Source: Oscillospiraceae bacterium (GTDB lineage Bacteria > Bacillota > Clostridia > Oscillospirales > Ruminococcaceae). From it: a stretch of DNA of 5,671 bases. Each line of letters starts with the position of its first letter. Position 1 is the stretch's first letter. The notes below the pieces were generated by a model. It had not been told where the DNA came from and did no database searches. It worked only from the letters and a program-made list of their open reading frames with translations. Position numbers and translations under genes: made by a program. Where the stretch lies: the NCBI GenBank assembly GCA_031285645.1, contig JAITVU010000301.1, forward strand, positions 1 through 5,671, read 5' to 3'. Positions 1 through 3,937 of this stretch are shown one piece after another.

Positions 1-358
1 ATAATGCCGCACATATCCAGAGAACCGCCAACAGCATCCATAGATCAACAACACCATTCGCCTGAGTGCGCTCCGCGTTTTCAGGCGCGGAAAACAACAG
101 AAAGTCGGCCAGCGGCGCCGGGATTTCGCCCATAAAGTCCGGGTAAGGCGCCCGCGGCCATTTGAAAAGCGGCTCAAGGACCGAGCCTGCCAATATGCCG
201 GCCGGGAACAGAAAGAACACGAGCAACACACATAGCATGCGGCAGTGCCACCGCGCGGAAAAAAAGCGTCCAAATACAGGCGAGAGCAGCTTGAACAGCA
301 AAAAGAGCATGCCTCCCGTCAAGGACATTGCGAGAACGCACCGGAATGCCTGTATCAC
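1..358 (-). CDS. BlaR1/MecR1-like M56 family membrane sensor-protease, N-terminal part
   Basis: This is the first 119 codons of a gene that runs off the left edge. It starts at GTG (358-356), which overlaps the blaI stop codon in a GTGA junction, so translation is probably coupled to blaI. The visible protein has a hydrophobic segment at about residues 7-28 (ALAMSLTGG-type), a basic stretch, a second hydrophobic segment at about 41-60, an extracytoplasmic-looking Pro/acidic stretch (65-104) and the start of a third hydrophobic segment (105-119). That is how BlaR1/MecR1-type M56 proteins begin. In the family, a cytoplasmic HExxH metalloprotease follows and destroys or displaces the BlaI repressor after ligand sensing. 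The protease and any sensor domain lie outside the window, so the ligand is unknown. The family call rests on the membrane pattern and the coupling to blaI rather than on catalytic residues. Confidence 0.8.
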   Translation of the reverse strand, partial: MIQAFRCVLAMSLTGGMLFLLFKLLSPVFGRFFSARWHCRMLCVLLVFFLFPAGILAGSVLEPLFKWPRAPYPDFMGEIPAPLADFLLFSAPENAERTQANGVVDLWMLLAVLWICAAL

Positions 359-744
359 GGTTTATCACCGCCAGTCTCGCGCAGCAGCCAGGTTTTCAGC
401 TCCTCCAACTCTTCCGCGTTCAGTTCATTATCACCGGAAAGGGCGGCAAAAAAGCTTTTAACCGAGCCGCCGTGCACCGTCTGCAAAAATGCTTTGGTCT
501 GCGCCTGCCGATATTCCTCCTTGCTTAAATTGGGGAAATAAAAGCTGCGCTTACCGGACCTTTCCGCCCGCAAAAAGCCTTTATCCACCAATCGGCCAAG
601 AAATGTCCAAACGGTACTCGGCTTCCATCCTGTATCCGGTTCCAACTGCTCGATGATTTGTGCGGACGTTATATTGCCGTTTGCGCGCCACACAATTTCC
701 ATGACCAGCAATTCAGATTCCGACATCTGCGGGAACAGGGACAT
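355..744 (-). CDS. blaI: BlaI/MecI/CopY family winged-helix transcriptional repressor
   Basis: A 129-aa protein of typical BlaI length (Penicillinase_R family). The N-terminal winged helix spans about residues 5-72: ESELLVMEIVW helix 1, a recognition-helix region around residues 39-54 (GWKPSTVWTFLGRL), then the wing (EKSG-like ERSGKRSFYF, 61-70). A C-terminal dimerisation helix region follows (75-123), containing GGSVKSFFAAL, where family members are cleaved by their cognate M56 protease. I chose ATG 744 over GTG 753 or ATG 750 because an AGGAG motif sits at 757-753, giving 8 nt of spacing to 744; it overlaps or almost touches the other two. The gene is followed by an overlapping BlaR1-like gene and preceded by two TACA/TGTA dyads over its promoter, so autorepression is very likely. 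The signal sensed, whether beta-lactam or other cell-wall stress, cannot be decided here. The symbol names the family, not proven penicillinase control. Confidence 0.93.
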   Translation of the reverse strand: MSLFPQMSESELLVMEIVWRANGNITSAQIIEQLEPDTGWKPSTVWTFLGRLVDKGFLRAERSGKRSFYFPNLSKEEYRQAQTKAFLQTVHGGSVKSFFAALSGDNELNAEELEELKTWLLRETGGDKP

Positions 745-752
745 CTGCATCA

Positions 753-757
753 CTCCT
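753..757 (-). promoter_or_regulatory. Ribosome binding site of blaI (decides the start)
   Basis: AGGAG on the minus strand, 8 nt before ATG 744. It overlaps the upstream in-frame GTG (753-751) and is only 2 nt from ATG 750, so those longer reading-frame starts are unlikely. Confidence 0.75.
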
Positions 758-761
758 CTAC

Positions 762-776
762 TCTACACTGTGTAGA
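762..776. promoter_or_regulatory. Proximal BlaI operator (perfect 7-1-7 palindrome)
   Basis: TCTACAC-T-GTGTAGA is a perfect inverted repeat centred at 769. It contains the TACA...TGTA core that BlaI/MecI/CopY repressors recognise. It lies just downstream of the -10 element, at or after the expected transcription start and ahead of the blaI ribosome binding site. Bound repressor would block initiation. The core half-sites are separated by 3 nt, whereas the well-known bla/mec/cop boxes have 2. Confidence 0.8.
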
Positions 777-783
777 TGAATAT

Positions 784-812
784 ACTCTACACCATGTAAA
801 GATAAAAGTCAA
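784..812 (-). promoter_or_regulatory. sigma-A-type promoter of the blaI operon
   Basis: On the minus strand there is a -35 TTGACT (812-807), a 17-nt spacer and a -10 TAGAGT (789-784). The start would fall near 775-778, inside or at the edge of the proximal operator. The -35 matches consensus at 5 of 6 positions and the -10 at 4 of 6. The two dyads sit squarely on it, which supports the call more than the hexamers alone do. Confidence 0.65.
786..800. promoter_or_regulatory. Distal BlaI operator overlapping the -10 element
   Basis: TCTACAC-C-ATGTAAA is an imperfect copy of the proximal dyad, with its centre at 793, 24 bp from the first. It keeps the TACA-N3-TGTA core exactly. It covers part of the -10 hexamer and the spacer of the blaI promoter. 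Two dyads in one control region is the usual BlaI arrangement. Confidence 0.75.
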
Positions 813-929
813 GTATAAAAAGTTAGAGCGAAGCGATCCGGAGAAGCCTGTACCTGATCATCAAAACAAGTAGCAGGTAAGCGGATATGAGAAAAGTGCA
901 GCAATTCTGCCGCGCTTCTGGCTACAGAT
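813..929. other. Intergenic stretch with no recognisable gene
   Basis: The gene-free interval 745-1070 is longer than 300 bases. Its right part holds the 3' untranslated region and terminator of the unit beginning to the right. Its left part holds the blaI promoter and operators. Between the terminator and the -35 element I see only a short inverted repeat, GCAG-CAATT-CTGC, near 898-910. No ribosome binding site leads a credible small ORF here. Confidence 0.6.
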
Positions 930-964
930 AAAAAAACCCCGGAGAGACGGCGTCCCTACGGAGT
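930..964 (-). terminator. Intrinsic terminator of the PK_C-prs-unknown gene unit
   Basis: Read on the minus strand, the arm at 964-952 pairs with 948-936 through a GCC loop (951-949). This gives a 13-position stem with one mismatch and two G-U pairs, followed at once by seven T residues (936-930, the stem's last pair included). It lies 106 nt after the stop codon at 1071. The plus strand has no T-tract after the stem, so termination is expected in the minus direction only, which insulates blaI from upstream transcription. Confidence 0.85.
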
Positions 965-1070
965 CTTATCTGTCTTATCAATAAAGTTTTGATTAACCTT
1001 TTCAAAAATTTACGGTTTTGGGCGGATCTCAGGATTTTTTATCCGTCATCGCTTCAGCATCAAACGCGGC

Positions 1071-1646
1071 CTACTCGTCGGCATTTTGGGCCTCATCGCC
1101 CAACCCCTTCTCGGCCAGCATGACCGGCAAATGATCAATGACAAACTGCTGCGCCGCCGTGTTGTAAAGGATGGTGAGGTATTCGCCGTTCAGCCCCTGC
1201 CGGGTCTGCTCAAAAATACCGATTTGCTCCCCCGCCGATGTGACGCGCCGCCGCTTTTTATCGCGGACGATTTCGCTGCGCAAAAACCCCTGCCCGGCCA
1301 GCCACTCCGTGACCACGCCATAACCAAGCTTTTTCCGGTCGGGCCTTACGGCGCTGATCAGCGCGCACAGCTGCGTGATACCCACCGCGTCCTGCGCGGG
1401 GCGTATCTGCGCCAGTTCGTCGGCTGTTATTGAAAAATCCTGCGCCGTGCGCCTGCTTCCGCCGATTTCACCGCCATTGGCGATCACCTTTTCCAGAACA
1501 CCGGAGACATAGAAAAAACAGCGGGCCAGGCGCACGTTGTTCAAAAGGGTATCGTCGGGGAGCGCGTCATCAGTCAAAGGGTCAATCCCGTCGGCCAGTT
1601 TCGCGATATACATATGGGCTCTTTTTAGCTTCTCAAACTCTGTCAC
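1071..1646 (-). CDS. Conserved-looking protein of unknown function (191 aa)
   Basis: I cannot assign a named family. Starting at GTG 1646, the protein opens with a helical N-terminal module at about residues 2-60: EFEKLKRAHMYIAKLADGIDPLTD, then NNVRLARCFFYVSGVLEKVI. A linker follows (about 62-92). The C-terminal half (about 95-178) resembles a winged-helix fold: VVTEWLAGQGFL, a basic turn with DKKRRRVTSAGEQIGI, then GLNGEYLTILYNTAAQQFVIDHLP. I recall proteins of this layout as uncharacterised entries in gut Clostridia, but cannot verify that. There are no catalytic motifs, signal peptide or membrane segments, so it is probably cytoplasmic and may bind nucleic acid or protein. It lies 74 nt after prs with no terminator between, so it is probably co-transcribed. 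GTG 1646 is preferred to GTG 1664 because GGGAGG lies 6 nt before 1646. Confidence 0.8.
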   Translation of the reverse strand: MTEFEKLKRAHMYIAKLADGIDPLTDDALPDDTLLNNVRLARCFFYVSGVLEKVIANGGEIGGSRRTAQDFSITADELAQIRPAQDAVGITQLCALISAVRPDRKKLGYGVVTEWLAGQGFLRSEIVRDKKRRRVTSAGEQIGIFEQTRQGLNGEYLTILYNTAAQQFVIDHLPVMLAEKGLGDEAQNADE

Positions 1647-1652
1647 AACAGA

Positions 1653-1658
1653 CCTCCC
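1653..1658 (-). promoter_or_regulatory. Ribosome binding site deciding the GTG 1646 start
   Basis: GGGAGG on the minus strand, 6 nt upstream of GTG 1646. A longer in-frame start, GTG 1664, would place this motif inside the coding sequence, so the shorter product is the better choice. Confidence 0.7.
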
Positions 1659-1720
1659 GGTCACATATTCATTAGGTTCGATCCTTCCGAAGCGTTAAGC
1701 AATAGCGAATAATCACAGAC

Positions 1721-2668
1721 CTAAAACAACTGGCTGAGCGAATCCCTGTTATGGATGATATCAACAGCTTTCGCAAAGAGCGGCGCGGCGCTGACAACCT
1801 TGATTTTAGGGTGATCAAACGCGGCCTGATTCTCGACTGTATCGGTCATAATCAGTTCCTCAATGCAGCTTTCCGCAAGCATGCGCAGGCCGCTCTCACG
1901 CAGCAAGGCGTGCGTTACGCAGGCGTAAACTCTTTGGGCGCCCAATTCCTTCAGGTGGCGGGCCGTTTCGGCCAAAGTGCCGCATGATATGGTAAAATCG
2001 TCGACAATAATGGCGTTTTTCCCTCTGACATCGCCGATGATTTCAAGAATTTCGGCTTTTTCGCTGTGGTCGCTGCGCGTTTTATCGCCGATAGCGACGG
2101 AAGCGCCCAGCTTTGTCGCGTACTTGCGGGCGTTTTTGGCAAAACCCGCATCCGGCGATACAACCACGAGATTGTCCATTCTCTTGGTCAGGATGTAGTC
2201 GCACAGGATCGGCATGCCATACAAATGATCCACGGGTTTTTTGAAAAACCCCTGAATCTGCGGGCTGTGCAGGTCCATGGTGATGATGCGGTCGACTCCG
2301 GCCGACTCGAGGCAGTCGGCACAGACACGGGCGCGGATTGATACGCGCGGCTCATCCTTTTTATCGCCCTTCGCGTAACTGAAATAGGGGATAATCGCTG
2401 TGACGGAACCGGCGCTTGACCGCCTGAACGCGTCGATCCAGAAAAGGAGTTCCATGAATTCGTCGTTGGGCCGCATGCCGATTGTCTGAACAATATAGAC
2501 GTCCTTGTCCCGCACACGCTCAAGAATGCGCACAAAGGTATTGCCCTCCGAAAACTGGATCGTCTGAGCCTGTCCCATTTCTATGTCGAGGTAATCGCAC
2601 ATTTTCTGCGCGAAACTGACGCTCGCGCTGCCCGCGAATATCTTAATGCCGATTTCTTCCAGAGACAT
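1721..2668 (-). CDS. prs: Ribose-phosphate pyrophosphokinase (PRPP synthetase), non-canonical subtype
   Basis: A 315-aa protein, full length for the family, that should transfer pyrophosphate from ATP to ribose 5-phosphate to make PRPP in the cytoplasm. The two phosphoribosyltransferase-like halves are intact. Conserved features are NDEFMELLFWIDA (68-80), the metal-binding His in TMDLHSPQIQGFF (H134), SPDAG (171-175), and the catalytic-loop Lys and Arg (K196, R198 in GDKTR). Several sites differ from classical bacterial Prs. The usual RQDRK is KGDKK (100-104), FSDGE is FSEGN (39-43), and the PRPP/ribose-phosphate loop VDDMIDTAGT is VDDFTISCGT (222-231), so the second loop acidic residue is Ile. 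These may alter regulation or specificity, although activity seems plausible. ATG 2668 follows AAAGGGG at 8 nt. The gene sits between the PK_C protein and the unknown protein in one apparent unit. It may be a second prs rather than the housekeeping copy. Confidence 0.9.
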   Translation of the reverse strand: MSLEEIGIKIFAGSASVSFAQKMCDYLDIEMGQAQTIQFSEGNTFVRILERVRDKDVYIVQTIGMRPNDEFMELLFWIDAFRRSSAGSVTAIIPYFSYAKGDKKDEPRVSIRARVCADCLESAGVDRIITMDLHSPQIQGFFKKPVDHLYGMPILCDYILTKRMDNLVVVSPDAGFAKNARKYATKLGASVAIGDKTRSDHSEKAEILEIIGDVRGKNAIIVDDFTISCGTLAETARHLKELGAQRVYACVTHALLRESGLRMLAESCIEELIMTDTVENQAAFDHPKIKVVSAAPLFAKAVDIIHNRDSLSQLF

Positions 2669-2747
2669 GGATCCATCCCCTTTTTAATACTCTCATAAAA
2701 CGCGCCGCGCCTTTATGGTTATCACCGGCTTAAGCGAGGCGGGCCGG

Positions 2748-3293
2748 TTATTCAGGTTTGCAGATGATTTCGTGGATATACGTGTCAAAAACAGCGTTCG
2801 CGTGGGCCGGGCTCAGGATGACAGCGGTGTCCGCGCCGCGCCCCGTGCCGCCGATGGCAATGATTTTATCCCCAAAGGGGACTGCCCCCGCGTCCAGGGC
2901 CATGATGGCGGTTTCAACGCAGACTTTAACGCCCGCGCCGAACATACGCAGCGTGTATGCCATAATTTCCGCCGGATACATGCCGCCGACTTTGCGGCTG
3001 ATACCGCGCTCCACACCGCTGAGCACATGCGTCGCCGTCAGGACGGTGACGCCGTCGGCTTCAAGCCGGGCGCGCGTTTGCGCGCTCATTTCATTTTTAC
3101 CGTTTTCGGCAAAGCCGTCGGCGTGCGTCACGCAGATGATTTTAATCCCGTCCGCCCCCTTGATCAGCGGCAGGACGGAGTCACCGGTGTTGGATGCGAC
3201 GACAATGTGTTTAATATTGCGGGAGAGGGCTGTTTTCAAGGCGAGACGCGCCGTTTGTTCCGTGTTGGCGGGACCTGGCTTAGAAAAATACAT
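2748..3293 (-). CDS. Stand-alone pyruvate kinase C-terminal (alpha/beta) domain protein
   Basis: A 181-aa protein equivalent to the PK_C domain alone (PF02887-like, COG1751-type), without the TIM barrel that carries pyruvate kinase catalysis. It is therefore not expected to be a pyruvate kinase. Visible features are an N-terminal MYFSKPGPANTEQTARLAL segment, the first strand KHIVVASNTGDS (28-39), ICVTHADGF (53-61), the central VERGISRKVGGMYPAE (94-109), VCVETAIMALDAG (124-136) and a glycine-rich phosphate-type loop GGTGRGADTA (148-157). In pyruvate kinase this domain binds allosteric sugar phosphates, so binding of a phosphorylated metabolite is a reasonable inference, while the true role is unknown. 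ATG 3293 has AAGGAG 6 nt upstream. It precedes the prs-like gene by 79 nt with no terminator, which suggests co-transcription. Confidence 0.88.
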   Translation of the reverse strand: MYFSKPGPANTEQTARLALKTALSRNIKHIVVASNTGDSVLPLIKGADGIKIICVTHADGFAENGKNEMSAQTRARLEADGVTVLTATHVLSGVERGISRKVGGMYPAEIMAYTLRMFGAGVKVCVETAIMALDAGAVPFGDKIIAIGGTGRGADTAVILSPAHANAVFDTYIHEIICKPE

Positions 3294-3299
3294 AAGAGG

Positions 3300-3305
3300 C
3301 TCCTT
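3300..3305 (-). promoter_or_regulatory. Strong ribosome binding site of the PK_C gene
   Basis: AAGGAG on the minus strand with 6 nt to ATG 3293. It fixes the start of the PK_C-domain protein. Confidence 0.8.
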
Positions 3306-3315
3306 ATATAATAGA

Positions 3316-3347
3316 TTTACGGTGTTTTTGTTAACAAGAGCACCGCA
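3316..3347. repeat. Nested inverted repeat in the divergent intergenic region
   Basis: A perfect 10-bp palindrome TTGTTAACAA (3328-3337) lies inside a wider imperfect dyad: ACGGTG (3319-3324) against CACCGC (3341-3346), with one G-U pair if transcribed. It sits in the leader or promoter zone of the PK_C gene and about 20 bp upstream of the -35 of the acetyltransferase. It could be an operator or an mRNA hairpin. There is no T-tract, so it is not a terminator. Confidence 0.4.
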
Positions 3348-3355
3348 AGAAAAAC

Positions 3356-3384
3356 TTGTTATACTTTAATAAATATGGGATAAT
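3356..3384 (+). promoter_or_regulatory. Promoter of the GNAT acetyltransferase gene
   Basis: A -35 TTGTTA (3356-3361), a 17-nt spacer and a -10 GATAAT (3379-3384) on the plus strand in AT-rich sequence. Transcription would begin near 3391, leaving a leader of about 97 nt before ATG 3488. The -10 matches consensus at 5 of 6 positions and the -35 at 4 of 6. Confidence 0.5.
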
Positions 3385-3487
3385 GGGCATCATGGAAGGG
3401 GCCCGATATCTTTGAATATGGATGGGTTTTCGAAACTTTATACAAAGCTATCACGCCAAACAGACAGGTGAATGGAGTGCAAACGCG

Positions 3488-3901
3488 ATGATCAGTATAC
3501 ATATGTGCACAGAATCTGACATACCGGTATTAGCTCAGCTAAACCGCATGTTGATTGAAGATGAAAAAGCCGATAATAACATGACAATCTCGGATTTAGA
3601 ACAGCGCATGACGGACTTTCTCAGTTCTGAATACAAAGCATTCTTTTTTGAAGCGGATGAGAGACGTATCGGTTACGCGTTGATCAATACCGCTAAGAAT
3701 CCCTTCTATTTACGCCAGTTTTTTATCGGTCGTAAAAACAGAAGAATGGGCTATGGTAAGGAAGCATTTCATGCATTACTAAAACATATGAAAGTCAGCA
3801 CTATTGATCTTGATGTTTACGCATGGAATCATAGGGGTATTTCGTTCTGGAAATCTCTCGGATTTTCTGAACGCTACTATAATATGCGTTTTGAAGAATA
3901 G
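3488..3901 (+). CDS. GNAT family N-acetyltransferase
   Basis: A 137-aa protein of the single-domain GNAT fold, which transfers an acetyl group from acetyl-CoA to an amine. It starts with the usual beta1-alpha1 region ISIHMCTESDIPVLAQLNRMLIEDE (2-26). A second helix follows (33-46), then strands FFFEADERRIGYALI (52-66) and LRQFFIGRKNRR (75-86). The acetyl-CoA pyrophosphate loop is R85-R-M-G88-Y-G90, matching R/QxxGxG. The C-terminal motif is VYAWNHRGISFWKSLGFSE (110-128), with the typical Asn and the FWxxxGF turn. The substrate cannot be read from sequence. ATG 3488 is preferred to the in-frame ATG 3422 because it begins the family fold and has GGAG (3474-3477) 10 nt upstream; the extra 22 residues look unrelated. 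Codons are visibly AT-richer than in neighbouring genes, and it is the only plus-strand gene, so recent acquisition is possible. Confidence 0.9.
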   Translation: MISIHMCTESDIPVLAQLNRMLIEDEKADNNMTISDLEQRMTDFLSSEYKAFFFEADERRIGYALINTAKNPFYLRQFFIGRKNRRMGYGKEAFHALLKHMKVSTIDLDVYAWNHRGISFWKSLGFSERYYNMRFEE

Positions 3902-3909
3902 TTACACTG

Positions 3910-3937
3910 TTGACAGTCACCGGCGCTTTGGTATCAT
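3910..3937 (+). promoter_or_regulatory. Possible antisense promoter at the 3' end of the exporter gene
   Basis: TTGACA (3910-3915, perfect consensus), a 16-nt spacer and TATCAT (3932-3937, 5 of 6). It points rightward into the tail of the minus-strand exporter gene. Good hexamers can occur by chance, and no plus-strand gene follows, so this is a weak call. Confidence 0.25.

Noticed and set aside
963..979. Tandem GTCTTATC repeats beside the terminator
   Set aside because: Two 8-bp copies only, too short to be a mobile or CRISPR-type repeat.
1021..1047. Inverted repeat GGCGGAT...ATCCGTC after the unknown gene
   Set aside because: The loop is 13 nt and no T-tract follows on either strand. The real terminator is at 930-964.
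2724..2748. ACCGGC...GCCGGT hairpin between the PK_C gene and prs
   Set aside because: Only 6 bp with a 13-nt loop and no T-tract, so it does not separate the two genes into different transcripts.
3308..3337. TTGTTA-18-TATTAT promoter-like pair on the minus strand before the PK_C gene
   Set aside because: The -10 abuts the ribosome binding site (3305-3300), so transcription would begin inside it and the message could not be translated normally.
2715..3369. Two plus-strand open frames of about 200 codons opposite the PK_C gene
   Set aside because: They are shadows of the GC-rich third-position pattern of the minus-strand gene and lack recognisable domains or ribosome binding sites.
3392..3415. 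Seven-codon leader peptide (ATG...TGA) upstream of the acetyltransferase
   Set aside because: There is no ribosome binding site and no attenuation hairpins or T-tract follow.
3422..3487. Longer acetyltransferase starting at ATG 3422
   Set aside because: There is no ribosome binding site before it, and the 22 extra residues do not resemble the family N-terminus, whereas ATG 3488 begins the fold directly.
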